A stretch of DNA of 64,000 nucleotides from positions 2,243,865 to 2,307,864 of the forward strand of contig NC_034013.1 of NCBI RefSeq assembly GCF_000346465.2, read 5' to 3'. The notes beneath the pieces are model-generated. The model saw only the letters and a program-made list of their open reading frames with translations. It did no database searches and had not been told where the DNA came from. Source of the stretch: Prunus persica. Its lineage: Eukaryota > Streptophyta > Magnoliopsida > Rosales > Rosaceae. The position numbers and the translations under genes are program-made. Every line of letters starts with the position of its first letter. Position 1 is the first letter of the stretch. Shown one piece after another: positions 11,711-23,649 of this stretch.

Positions 11711-11952
11711 CTCCCCCTTGGATGTCCACCATATAATAACATAGTTCCCTCATTAAAAACCTTGCTTGGAAAACCCAGTGAGACAAAACTGAAGCGAAGG
11801 GAAAAAGAGTGAAACTTTCTTATGAATCATTGATATGGTGTTGGATGCACTTATGTTGCCTCGTTAAAACTTTACTAGGAAAAATTCAGTGGGACAAAAA
11901 CCTAATCGAAGGGAAAAGAGTACAACACACATATCTGTTGTATGTAGTAGAA

Positions 11953-12147
11953 CTAGGATACTCCCCCTGATTGATATCTCCCATTGATTTTCAATAACTT
12001 ACGGCATATAGATTTCGGAAAAGTTTTGGTAAAAAGGTTCGCCATATTATCTTGTGAACAAATTTGTTTGACTCCAATATCTTGACTTTTTCCTGAAACT
12101 GTCAATCTTGATGAACCCTTCTTTGATTTAAGCAATACAAGCAACAT
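11953..12147 (-). pseudogene. Copia pol fragment, RNase H C-terminus
   Basis: The minus strand reads ...QDNMANLFTKTFPKSICRKL..., the signature NLADLFTK.LP that ends the RNase H domain of plant Copia polyproteins. It lies just upstream of the polypurine tract of element A, as expected. Upstream pol sequence is no longer open, so this is a relic. Confidence 0.75.
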
Positions 12148-14997
12148 TGTCTTTATACATGATCGTTTATCACACTATTCGACCTATTTTTCACTTTTCA
12201 AATGATTGAACTCTTTAGTAGCATCAACAACTAATCTAATAATTAGAATATGTTACAACAATATCAAATTTGAATTCAAAATACTCAAACTCTTAGTGTT
12301 AGCTCTTAATTAAGAATATTGTGGTACTTTATATCCTTCAAGAGGTTGCTTCATGCGATATATCTCAAATATTTCATGAGCTTTGAGGATCTCCATGTAC
12401 CATACAGTCTTAATAAATATGCATTTAACACATCCTATAAGTTTGGCGTTAAAACAACAAATGTACTTATAAAAATGTGGATGCATCTACGATGAGATGG
12501 GAGACTAAAACCATGTCTCTACCAGGAAACCTTATGTCATATTAGTGATCTTATTTCGCTTCACAAACACCAATCCGTAACCTTCATACTTAACATTTGT
12601 AATTTGATGTTTAAGTTATAGGTTCAATATCCAACCTTTCATATTTAGTGATAAATGGAATTGCGTATTTCCGTTTTTGGCCAATCACTTAACTTGTCGA
12701 CATTCATAAGGCGAAATTTAATATAATCATAGCCCTTGATGATTGTAGTAGCTATCATCAATTTGTGATCCCACAATTCTCATGTGCATGCACATGCATA
12801 ATTTATAAGCATCTCATTGTTTTGGAGTATCAATGCCTCTTCAGGGGCTTATGTTATCACTTATGGGACAAACATCTTTCTTTCGATGAATTATTTAGAA
12901 TATGTGGATCATAACCTCTTATAGAGCGTTTTTTAAAGGGCAAATAATCTCCACTTTTGAGAGTTAAGTCTTTAGAACCTATACTTCTGTCATGCTTCAG
13001 GCATGCATTATATATATAGTCACCATGTTAATGGATTGTGATACGAGAATATCAATCCATGTTAGCATATGTACAACTTATATATGCATTATCTTGATGA
13101 GACAAAAGCGGATTGATTCAACACTATTTCACTACGTTCTTCAGGAACTGCCATTCCTCCCCCTAACGGTGGGAAAATTGTCTCAAAATTTAGGAAAATA
13201 AACTCACAATCATTATCAAATATGTGACCATTTTAGTAGGCATATTCAGTAAAACTGATGAAGTGATTCATAATTAAATGTTGTATAGGCTCACAAATAT
13301 CCCCTTGAATTAGGGCTCAAAGTCAATTTTTAACTGGGATGATCTTATGACAACTTTTATTTGTGAGCATTCTTTGTAATGATATTTGTTGGACAAGACA
13401 ATATTTTGAGTCTTTAAACGATGTCCTTACAAATTTATAAAAATCTTGTGTATCATTGAGGAACATGGATTGCCAAGACAGTCATGCCACAACATAAAAG
13501 TCATCCAGTCAATGAACTTCTGGTTCATGACATCATAATCTTCAACTACTTTAATAGTTGTGTAATATTGGGGCCTCATGAACTTCTGGTTCATAACATC
13601 ATAAACTTCAACTACTGTAATGGTTGTGTAATATTGGGGCCTCAGGAACTTTTAGTTCATGACATCATAAACTTCCTACCCACAAAAGAAAGTAGGAAGT
13701 TTCTCCAATAGACGCATCTGGCTGTCAATATTGGGACGGTAATACAAGACATTACCATTGTAAAACGAAATTAACTAATAACCCAACATAAATAAAATAA
13801 AATGAGTAAAGTGGTATAAATGAGGAATTAAATAAATTAAAGACTATGAAATTCCAAGATAATCCAATATTAATGTGGATTCAGTATGTAGATAAAACTA
13901 CAAGTTTAAGAATTGGATTTCCAACCAATTCAGGTTCATATAAGCACAAATAAGTAATGAACTTCAGATTCATATGTAGTATTAGGATCCATAAAAAACA
14001 ATGGACTTCAGGTTCATACCAACATATATTCGAAACTGTAGGTTCGAATACGTAGATCTAAATAATTTGAATTAATAGTTGTGCTTTGAACTTCATACTC
14101 AAATCGATGTATATGCACTCGAAACTTCTGGTTCGGGTTCTTGACATATGTAGGCCTCATAGAATTCTGATTTTGATTAATACAAAATCAAGGAGTTTCA
14201 TGTCCTTATGCACCCTTTAAATTCACGGAACTTCACGCCCTCAATTATTTGGAATCAAAGAACTTTAGGTTCTGATTCAATCAAAAGGACTCGAGGTCCT
14301 AATCTAGTTATATGATGAGGATCGAGGAACTTCAGACCCTGATGTTTTGTATAATACAAGCTCATCGTAACATATTGTAATGAATTAAAAACATGCTTAA
14401 AAAAATTGGTAAACAAACCAATTAAATAAAATATACATAAAGGATAAAAATAAATCAATACATTTATTTATAATTTATACCTGTCAACTACAAATAATAA
14501 CATGCAATCGATTTTGTTGATTAATCCTACATGCAGACAAGTAAACTAATAGGCCATATATTTTTTATTTATATTGTAATTGCCACATAATTTTCATTAG
14601 TATGAAAGAACAAAAGAAAAAGAAAAAAATGAAACAAGCATTGTAGGAAACGTGCGTACATATTAAAAAAATAATAATAACAATAACTCTTGGCTATATC
14701 ATGTCAGATACATGATTCATAAAGTGAACGCCATCATTGAGTTTCTTATATTTGTAATATAAGAAATTAAAGAGAGAAAAAATACTTCAATATGATCTAT
14801 GCTAATTATATGATCTGCACAAGGGTTAGCCAAACAAAATTTAATATAGTAAACTAAAGCGTGAAACATATCATGAAACGAATAAAAATATGTATATATA
14901 ATACCCACATCGTACACTGGTATTTTATAGATGCGCAACTGCATCGTCTAAGTTGTACATATCATTGTGGTACAAGAAATGAGAAAATATTGAGCAG
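12148..14997 (-). other. Decayed interior of Copia element A
   Basis: No open gag or protease/integrase domain. 13500-14340 carries many copies of an imperfect palindromic motif of GAACCTGAAGTTC type, read here as 'gaacttcaggttc' or variants. Short direct repeats of the 'gaacttctggttcatgacat' type recur at about 13515, 13580 and 13648. The same motif family occurs in element B at 36240-36830. Confidence 0.6.
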
Positions 14998-15011
14998 TCG
15001 TGCTGATAACG

Positions 15012-15128
15012 TGTTATAAAACTAGAGAGAGAAAATGTAGAGAGACGTGATATGCTAAAGATAAAGTTTCACCATGTTTTTCTTCCCTTAATCTTTGGTA
15101 GAACCACCTAACTCATGCATTTACAACA
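15012..15128 (-). repeat. 5' LTR of Copia element A with internal deletion (117 bp)
   Basis: Same termini as the 269-bp LTR but missing about 152 bp between 'accaccta' and 'actcatgc'. The lost segment includes the CCTATAAATAGG TATA box. Three substitutions separate the LTRs over the shared 117 bp. Confidence 0.88.
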
Positions 15129-15934
15129 CTTCATATATTCTTCCCATACATTCTCTTCATCAACTGTGATCATCTTCTTTGTTGCATCCCAATTAGGGAT
15201 GGCAATGGCAATGGCAGGTAAGGTCCGGTTATGCCAATATCATCCCCGCCCCTAATTCCCAAACCTGGCCTCATCCCCGTTTAATAGGTTTTAGGGAATC
15301 CACGCCCCGTACCCGTTGGGGGACCATCCCTCATACCTGCCCCGATTCCTCGAATTTTGTATTAAAAAATATTTATTCTCACATTAATTTATCATTAAAC
15401 ACATTTAATATAATTATAAAATTCAACTCAAATACTCAAAATTGCCTCAATCTCAATCTTACATACACATTTAAAAGTTGAAAGCTTCATCATCTTATAA
15501 AGTCCATCGCAATCTCACAAAAACAAATAAGTACACAACTTAATCAAAATAAGCACAAATAAATCCAAGTCCACAACTTAGTAAAAAAAAAAATATGCTT
15601 AATTTATATCACAATAATTTTTGTGAATTAGTAACATATAATTTTTGTAAATCTTGTTAAAGTCTCATTATTTTTCTTCTTCTTCTTTCTCAACACCAAA
15701 ACCGTACATCTATATGACTCTTCTTCCCCCCCTCAATATATGGATATTGATGCCTTGATTATGAGAGTAATTTGTGTTTCTTGTCTACCTCTGTCATAGA
15801 GTGGTATGCGATTACTAATCTACACAAGCCATCCAATTGATGAGGACTTCTAATCTACCTCCTACATTGATCCACTTCAAGTGTTTTTGCTGCGGTAATA
15901 TGTGTAGTAGTTGTCTAATGTAAAGGTGATGTTT

Positions 15935-16202
15935 GGTGTTTGATTATTTTTGTTATCTTTGGATTGTTTGAATTTTTTGATTATGCATGTTTACATATGA
16001 ATTTTGTTCTTTAAAATCAATATTTGTTATGGTGTTTGACTATTTCATTATCTTTGGATTTGTTGATTACACATGTTTGCATATGAATTTTATTCTTTAA
16101 AATCAATATTTGTTATGGTGTTTGATTATTGTCGTTGTTTTTGGATTGTTTGAATTTATAGATTATTATACATATTTGTATATGAATTTGGTTTTTAAAA
16201 TC
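15935..16202. repeat. About 90-bp tandem repeat, three copies
   Basis: Units start with GGTGTTTGATTATT or a variant at 15935, 16031 and 16117, and include 'tctttggatt' and 'catatgaattt.ttctttaaaat'. Periods are 96 and 86 bp. The array lies inside the TIR-like element. Confidence 0.8.
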
Positions 16203-16257
16203 TAGAATGGCAACTATTAAATAAATTCCTTATTTAGTTATAACAGAAGCAGCCTTG

Positions 16258-16286
16258 ATGTGTGTGTGTGTGTGTGTGTGTGTGTA
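16258..16286. repeat. (TG)n microsatellite
   Basis: About 14 uninterrupted TG units. Confidence 0.95.
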
Positions 16287-17019
16287 TTAATTAAATTAAA
16301 AATGTAAATATCAAGCCGGGTTCTTCGACAATGATACCATTACCATCCCTAGCCCGTACCTATCGGGATTTTTCAAATTCAAGGATCCCCGAAATCTCAA
16401 TCCGATCTGGCAGGGGACCTAATGAGACCCGTCCTAGTGGGGATTTCTGCATCCCTAAATACGAAAAACAAAAAAAACCATTAAGCTTTCAACGATCTCG
16501 ACTTCGATTTCTCATCAAAATTGAAAGATTTAGACTAGAAAATGAAAGCTTCCTGAAATTGCTTACTCTTTCTTTCTCTTTTCTTTTTCTTTGTTCGTTT
16601 AGCACTGCCTTTGTGTATATTTATCCTTAACAGTCAACATAAACAAAACATCTTTACTAAATGCATCAATCACCTCATTTAATTGATGCTTAATAAATAG
16701 ATACATAGAGACATGAAAGGATTATGCATGTGATTACAATTAAGTTGCAATACGCATTAAGTTTACTTTCTCCGAATAGGAAACTATAAGAAATGGAGCA
16801 GAGAACTTTAATTTTGTAGTGAACTAGTCACTCCATGAATTATATATCAAATTCTGCACTACATGAAATACAAGTCAAATGAGTAACCATCAGCAGAAAC
16901 TAGTTATATCATCCTCTTATAAATCCAAAGTTTGATTCTCTTCTAAGCCACCTTCTTTGGCACATTCATTGGCATGTGCTTGATGTTCTTGTGGTGTAGC
17001 TTGCAACCCGTAGCCATTT

Positions 17020-17511
17020 TCAGACACCAAATTGCCACTGAATAACATGGAAGGCAAAGATCACCAGAATCATAACAAACCAAATCTTCAGCCATGTGGG
17101 GATGGAAAACAAAGCTTCATTTCTAATCCCTTCGGGTATCACCAACCAAGTCAGTAGCATAAACATGATTGACACCAATATGAGACAAGCACACATAAGC
17201 ATTAATAAGATGAAGATGAGTATACGATGCTTTGAAAGGAATCCGCTTCAAATCAGAAGATTAATTGTCTCACAAGTGCAAAAACACATCATGTTAAACA
17301 TTCCGAAGTAGAAGTAGGTATAGTTTGACCAGCGCGAATTGCCAAGCAATGCGGTTCCAACAAGACATGGTCTTTCTATGGAGTATTCTCCAACATCAGC
17401 ATTTGTCGTAGTTTGTTGCTGAAGACGTCCTGGTGAGTTAATAAAATTTTGAAAACAGAAGATGGTTAGCACAGAAGAGAGAAGCAACAACGTGCCCTGA
17501 CTTTCCTCCAC
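17020..17511 (-). pseudogene. PGG-domain membrane protein, broken copy
   Basis: The minus strand encodes a PGG-type domain, the membrane domain at the C-terminus of plant ankyrin-repeat proteins. A first hydrophobic segment (TLLLLSSVLTIFCFQNF) is followed by INSPGRLQQQ, then three more hydrophobic segments (FYFGMFNMMCFC; ILIFILLMLMCACLIL; IWFVMILVIFAF). The reading frame is continuous from 17511 to 17020 except for one in-frame TGA at 17248-17250. A stop (TAG, minus strand) lies directly before 17511, with no ATG at the 5' side, so the ankyrin part and start are missing unless an upstream exon exists. I found no ankyrin repeats nearby. Most likely a pseudogene fragment. Confidence 0.6.
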
Positions 17512-17519
17512 CTAACCCT

Positions 17520-19391
17520 TATGTTCAAAGAATTCTATCAATTTGCTCACAAATATGCTCAGGAAAACATGCATTTTGTTCTATGTTGCCAACAACAGGA
17601 GATGATGTTGGGGGTGGGTGATGACTTTTAATGTTTCCTCTAACCTCTATCGACTTGACAGATTCTCTATATCTACAACAATAATCTCCATTCTTTAACA
17701 ATCTGAAAAAATGAAAACTAATCTCTACACTTGGTCACTTCTTACTCTCTCAAATGAATTCAACAAGAACAAAAAGACTCGTCACTCTTCTCACTCTCTC
17801 AATGAATTATGAATTCTCTCAAATGCCTAGACAGATGCTTTAAAACAAGAACTAATGCATTCTCAGAAACTGTGGTGGTGCTGCGTTAATGCACGAATTC
17901 CGTAAAAAAGTATAAAGGGAAGCTGGCTCCTATATTGCCTGTTTTTGCCAGAGCTCCCAATTGAATCCACTCTAACTTAATATGCTACTAACTATACCAT
18001 AAACTTTTTCTATGTCTTAACGCAATTTCTTATGTTATCTGCACTTACTTCAATATTGAATTGTGAGGACAATATAACTGCGACGGTGTTATAAGCAACT
18101 GCTTTCTAACCACCATCTCCCTTGTGACCTATTTGACATTCTTTTGTAAATATATATGCTAAAGAACGCTCCATTTGTATGTTCCAATAAAAATAACCTT
18201 TGTGATCTACTTCATTTTCAATACCTTGCTTCTCTTTTATTTTCATGTGCTTTATTTTGGTTGCTTTCTCTGCCATCTATGTATTTGAAATGATTACAAC
18301 AACTACATTAATTATACAAAATCAACAAGAATTAGCTTTCCTCATCCAATCTTAAGAAATTAATATTAGTTAATTGCCACCCCACTTTATTACATACATG
18401 ACAATGACATAACTTGTTCACACAAGTTGCCAAAGAATGTGGTTGTTTGGAGCAATGGTTCCCCTAAAAAAGATTCATAGTTCGAGTCTTAACATCCATA
18501 TAATGCGTATGAATTTAGGGCATGTTTACATATCAGTAATGAGTATGGGAGGAAAGGGAATGATTTTCATTACTGACTTCCCTTGCGTTTACTTGCAATC
18601 AGGAATGAAAAAATAAGTAGGCCCCACCTCAAAATCCGTAATCACATCCCCTCAGAACTAGGTATCAAATCAACTAGGGTGGAGTAGTTGATACGATTCA
18701 TATTCCTATTTTCTCTTAGTAACTTCCAAAAATATCATTACCACTTTACCATAATTCCAAAACACCCCAAACCCTAAAAAAAAATAAATACTCACTCCAA
18801 GAAGTTCCAAGACGCTCCAACCCTTAAAAAAATAAAAACTCATTTCCAAGAAGTTCCATGTATTTAAAGTATGAAGATTATGCAGGTTATTATTATTTGA
18901 TTGTTTACTAATTACGTAGATGAAAGATATATATCTATTAGAGTTTATTTTTTCGTTTGAAATTGGCTCTAGACAAAGGTGTTATTAAACATTGTCATTG
19001 AACTGGGCTCTTGTTGTTCATCTTGTTCAGCATATTGATTCCTTATGTTTGCACCGCCTTACTGGTTTGTTGCAGGATTAGTTTGGTCTCCTTAGCCAAT
19101 TTGAGAATTATATATGTGCTATAGTGAAAATGTGCAGGGCATTTTAGTAATCAAATTAATTTGGATTTTGATTCATGAAAATTAGTAAACAATAATAATA
19201 GGAATCAACCCCTTTCCTTTGCTAATTCCATATGTTTAGTAAACAACTTAACGATAATGATTCTTCCCATACCGATTCAGTAATTATCCGATTCCTAAAT
19301 TCTCTGATTCCTTAGTACATTATCGCCACTCTCAATAGATTACTAAAAAAAATTCAATAGAAAATCTGTAAGACAAAAAAAGACAAAAAAT
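17520..19391. other. Gene-free region
   Basis: No supported gene. 18519-19262 begins GGGCATGTTTACATATCAG and has loosely related inverted sequence ('tatgtttagtaaacaac') at its right side, hinting at a decayed TIR element with unclear ends. Confidence 0.35.
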
Positions 19392-19394
19392 TAA

Positions 19395-19783
19395 GGGGGG
19401 TGTATTCAATTCAAACTAACTTTTAATGATTTTTATAGAGTTTAAAAGTCTAGAGATATTCAATTTAAACTTTTAAAGAGTATATAAAAGTCTAGTGGTA
19501 TTCAATTGTGACTTTTTAAAAGTATTTAAAAGTTCGGTAGTATTCAGTTATGACTTTTAAAAAGTATTTAAAAGTTTGGTGGTATCCAAAAAGTTAATGA
19601 CTTTTAAAAAGCTTATTAAATGAATGACTTTTCTATACTTTTAAGGCTAATTGTTAAGAGCAAAAGTCTTGCCAATTTACTAGTGACTTTTATCAACTCT
19701 ATGAAAGCATTTAAGAATTTGTATCTCTATGAAAGTCACTCACTTAAAAAAAGTCTTTATAAGTATGAATTGGATACACCCCC
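19395..19783. mobile_element. Tourist-like MITE, copy 1 of 2
   Basis: Termini GGGGGTGTATTCAATTC and GAATTGGATACACCCCC are inverted repeats. The flanking TAA (19392-19394 and 19784-19786) is the PIF/Harbinger-type TSD. No coding capacity. Copy 2 follows after 12 bp. Confidence 0.8.
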
Positions 19784-19795
19784 TAAATAGAAGAA

Positions 19796-20178
19796 GGGTG
19801 TATCCAATTCAAACTTTCAATGACTTTTATAGAGTTTAAAAGTCTGGAGGTATTCAATTTAGACTTTTAAAGAGTATATAAAAGTCTAGTGGTATTCAAT
19901 TGTGACTTTTAAAAAGTATTTAAAAGTTTAGTGGTATTCAGTTATGACTTTTAAAAAGTATTTAAAAGTTTGGTGGTATCCAAAAAGTTAATGACTTTTA
20001 AAAAGCTTATTAAATGAATGACTTTTCTATACTTTAAAGGGTAATTGTTAAAAGCAAAAGTCTTGCCAATTTACTAGTGACTTTTATCAACTCTATAAAA
20101 GTACTTAAGAATTTGTCATCTCTATGAAAATCACTCATTTAAAAAAAATCTTTACAAGTATGAATTGAATACACCCCC
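19796..20178. mobile_element. Tourist-like MITE, copy 2 of 2
   Basis: Same family and orientation as the copy at 19395-19783, very similar by eye over the whole length. Ends GGGTGTATCCAATTC and GAATTGAATACACCCCC. Flanks are GAA on the left and TAA on the right, so its TSD is imperfect. It ends only about 380 bp before the RPA70 start codon. Confidence 0.8.
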
Positions 20179-20230
20179 TAAAAGTGGATAACTGTATGGT
20201 TCGCTATGAAGATCAAAGATCAAATCCACA

Positions 20231-20265
20231 CCACACGTGTGGCATATTTACTCCGTGTACGTGGC
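20231..20265 (+). promoter_or_regulatory. G-box palindrome and ACGT elements upstream of RPA70
   Basis: CCACACGTGTGG (20231-20242) is a perfect 12-bp palindrome around a CACGTG G-box. A second ACGT core (GTACGTGGC) follows at about 20258. These bind bZIP or bHLH factors in plants. They lie about 320 bp upstream of the ATG, between the tandem MITEs and the CT-rich leader. Regulation of this gene by them is inferred. Confidence 0.5.
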
Positions 20266-20444
20266 GTACTTGGCAAAAGTAGGAGACATATCCGGTATTT
20301 AAAATGAAGATATACCCTTGAAAAATGAAAATGCCAGGGAAAAGCCTTCCCCACTACTTTCCCACTCAAATACAGTTTCTGGCGCTTTCCATTTCCTCAG
20401 TTATTTAGGGTTTCAATTTTCCCTCCCAATTACACTCCCAGGCT

Positions 20445-20446
<2 letters not shown>

Positions 20447-20491
<45 letters not shown>
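20447..20491 (+). repeat. (TC)n tract in the RPA70 5' leader
   Basis: About 22 TC units, 66 bp before the ATG at 20557. CT-rich 5'UTR tracts are common in plant genes. Confidence 0.9.
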
Positions 20492-20492
<1 letters not shown>

Positions 20493-20556
20493 ATTTTCCC
20501 AAATCAATCAACTTTCTTTTCTCGGCAACCAAACAGTCGCATACCCTGTTTCGACA

Positions 20557-23500
20557 ATGGCTGTGAAGCTAACAGAGGGTGCGATAATGAAGATTTGCAC
20601 AGGGGAGTACCATGACGAGACCTGGAAGCCCATCTTGCAAGTGCTCGACGTGAGGATGGTCAATACAGCGCGCAGTGGGGCCCAGCCGGGCCCCGATAAC
20701 GAGAGATACAGGGTTTTGATCTCGGATGGTTCCCACCACCAGCAGGGGATGCTGGGCACCCAGAAGAACACACTGGTTCAGCAAGGCCTACTTCAGAAGG
20801 GCTCCATCGTTTGCTTGAAGCAATTCACCTGTACCCAAGTCCAAAACCGCCTGTATGTGATATTATACTATTCCATCCTTGTCAAAATTCACTCCTTTTT
20901 TGTTTCTTTTCTGAAATTTTCTTGATGGGTATTTTTGTTTCGTTTAGGTTTTTTTTTTTTTGTGGGTTGGGTCAAGGGAATTGAGGGAGAAAGGGTTCTC
21001 AAATTTATGGTTTAGTTGATTAAGAATTCAGGAATCTAGTGATTTTGGTTTCAGTTAGTTCATTATTTGCAGTCATGGTTAAGCATTGATGATGGAAGCA
21101 AGAAGGAAAATCTGTAACATTTCTAGAAGAAATTAATTTAAATGCACCCAGTGATTGAAAAGTACATATATATATATTATTGTTATTGTGTGTTCTTCAG
21201 CTTGTATTATTTGTTTTCTTCTTTTTTTGTTATGTTAATTGAAAGTAGTTCTGCTTTAATGCCATGCCAAGTCTGCTTTTTCTCTTCCTCAAAAAATATG
21301 CGGATTCTGTTTACTGCTTGCAGGATCATCATTATAATTGAATTGGATTTGGTGCTTGATAAATGTGATCTCATTGGAGAGCCTGTAGCAGGACCTAAAT
21401 ATCTGAATGCACAGTCCTCAGGGGCATTACCTGGAAATGCCCAATCTATTGGTGGCAGTGCACATTCTGGTGGTGCAGTTCATCAAACTGTGACTAAAGC
21501 TACTCTGGAACAACCTAGAGTAAATCAATCATTTGGTAGTGCTTATTCTGGTGGTTCTGACCCAGGAAGACATGCGACAATGAGTACCACTCCCAATCAC
21601 CCTAAACCAGAGCCTGGTTTTGGTTTTCCTGGATCAGCACCATTAAGTGGGTCATATAGCAATCAGAACACAGGTTTTCGCAGCCCTAGACCTGAGGTTC
21701 CACAGCCAACTCTAAATGCTTATGCTCGGCCGCCTCAGCCAACTTATCAACAGCCATCTCCAACGTATCCTAATAGAGGACCAGTTGCCAAAAATGAAGC
21801 CCCTCCTAGAATAATGCCAATTGCTGCTCTGAATCCATACCAAGGGCGGTGGACAATCAAGGCTAGAGTGACAGCTAAAGGAGAACTTAGGCACTATAGC
21901 AATCCTCGTGGTGATGGGAAAGTTTTTTCTTTTGATGTTCTTGATTCTCATGGTGGAGAAATTCGAGCAACCTGTTTTAACGCTGTGGCTGATCAATTCT
22001 ACAACCAGATTGAAGTTGGCAAGATTTATTTGATCTCCAAGGGTAGTTTAAAAGCAGCCCAAAAGGCTTTCAACAACCTCAACAATGACCATGAAATTAC
22101 TTTAGATCACGCATCGATAATACAGCCATGTTTTGAGGATGACGACTCAATTCCAAAGCAGAATTTCCATTTCTGTCGTATAAGTGATGTTGAAGGCTTG
22201 AACAACAACTCTATTGTCGATGTAATAGGTGTGGTATCCTCCATCAATCCCCCTGCTTCTATACTGAGGAAAAATGGTGTTGAGACTCAGAAGAGATCCC
22301 TCCAGTTGAAGGATATGTCTGGTCGTAGTGTCGAGGTAACTCTATGGGGAAATTTGTGCAATGCAGAGGGACAAAGACTGCAAAGTATGTGTGATTCTGG
22401 TGCATTCCCAGTGCTGGCTGTAAAAGGTGCTAAAGTTAATGATTTCAATGGGAAGGCGGTAGGGACCATTCCTAGTAGTCAGCTTTTTATAGAGCCGAAT
22501 ATTGAAGAGGCACGTGAGATGAGGAGTTGGTTTGACAAGGAAGGAAGAAATACCTCATGTATCCCTATTTCCAGGGAAACAGCAGGTGTGGGTAGAACAG
22601 ATATCCGAAAGACTATATCTCAAATTAAAGATGAGCGGCTGGGGACTTCCGAGAAGCCAGACTGGATCACAGTTAGTGGAACTGTTTCCTTTATAAAGGT
22701 TGATAGTTTCTGCTATTCGGCATGCCCGCTCATGAATGGTGATCGACAATGCAGCAAAAAAGTTACAAATAATGGAGATGGCAAATGGAGGTGCGATAGA
22801 TGTGATCAGTCCATGGAAGAATGTGACTACAGATATTTACTCCAGTTACAGATACAGGATCATACTGGCACAACATGGGTAACGGCATTTCAGGAGGGTG
22901 GTGAAGAAATCATGGGTATACCTGCAAAAGATTTGTATTTTTTGAAATATGAAGAGCAAGATGATGAGAAGTTTGTAGAAATCACTCGGAAGGTTCTCTT
23001 TACTAAATTCAATTTCAAGTTGAAAATAAAGGAGGAGATTTATGGTGATGAACAACGTGTAAAATCAACTGTTTTGAAAGCAGAGAAGGTGAACTTTTCA
23101 TCGGAGGCTAGAGTTCATTTGGAATTGATGAATAAACTTAAGATGGAGACTATTAGTTCTTCTGCCTCCGAGGGGGATAATGTAATGCCCAGCGCTGGAA
23201 TGAATGCTACTGGAGTTGGGAACACTGCAAGTAGACAACCTACACTAGATGTGAATGTTGGTTACAACAACAATGCTGGTAGAGAATTTGGAGGACCAGA
23301 AAGTCAAGGGGTTACCTATCGAAACCAGTTTAGTAGCGCTAGGTCTCCTTCAACTGGCTCTGTCGGTTCATATCTGAGCTGTAACAGTTGTGGGGATGCT
23401 GGCCATAGCTCCATGAACTGCCCAAGTGTAATGAATGGCCCAGGGCAGTCATCAGGAGCGGGCTATAACAACAGAGTATCTTCTAGGCCAGGTGTTGGCA

Positions 23501-23649
23501 ATACTTCTGGTGACTGCTACAAATGCCACCAACCTGGACACTGGGCAAGAGACTGTCCCGGCTTGAACACTACTCCAGCGTATGGAGGCAGCGGAGGGAA
23601 CCCTGTGAGATACGGAGGTGTTGCAAACCAAAGGGTCGGTGGCTTTTGA
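20557..23649 (+). CDS. RPA1C: Replication protein A 70 kDa subunit, zinc-knuckle class (RPA1C/E type)
   Basis: Large subunit of the RPA heterotrimer, which coats single-stranded DNA in replication, repair and recombination in the nucleus. Exon 1 is 20557-20852 (donor CT/GTATGT) and exon 2 is 21324-23649 (acceptor TTGCAG/GATC), giving 873 residues. The join reads QNRL-IIIIIELD, as in the family. Domains: RPA70N fold about 5-105; low-complexity Gly/Ser/Pro/Gln linker about 120-265; OB fold DBD-A about 272-360; DBD-B about 397-491; DBD-C about 545-700 with zinc-ribbon cysteines C566, C575, C589 and C592. Two C-terminal CCHC knuckles follow: C785/C788/H793/C798 and C830/C833/H838/C843. This knuckle extension marks the plant RPA1C/RPA1E group, linked to DNA repair; C versus E is not resolved here. 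The 471-bp intron is the only one. Confidence 0.95.

Larger units (their letters stand above)
11442..15128 (-). mobile_element. Copia-type LTR retrotransposon A, decayed
   Basis: Flanked by the exact TSD CTTCA (11437-11441 and 15129-15133). On the minus strand the 5' LTR is 15128-15012 and the 3' LTR is 11710-11442. The primer-binding site CGTTATCAGCACGA follows the 5' LTR directly (15011-14998), and the polypurine tract CCAAGGGGGAG (11721-11711) abuts the 3' LTR. The RNase H end of Copia pol survives at 11953-12147. Other interior stretches match element B (34733-40680), for example the GCATGCACATGAGAATTGTG region at about 12771-12790 (minus) against about 38998-39017 (plus). The interior is about 3.3 kb without an open gag-pol, so this copy is non-autonomous. 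Confidence 0.88.
15194..16457. mobile_element. Non-autonomous TIR-like element
   Basis: It begins TAGGGATGGCAATGG and ends GGATTTCTGCATCCCTA, so the termini are inverted matches (TAGGGATG). The subterminal regions are GC-rich with runs such as CCCGTACC and 'ggggacc', as in a widespread plant repeat whose ends read 'agggatggcaa'. I could not find a matching TSD, so the superfamily is open. Confidence 0.5.

Noticed and set aside
21142..21323. Upstream extension of the second RPA70 open frame with an ATG at 21142
   Set aside because: The sequence is intronic: donor at 20852 and acceptor at 21323 restore the conserved QNRLIIIIIELD junction.
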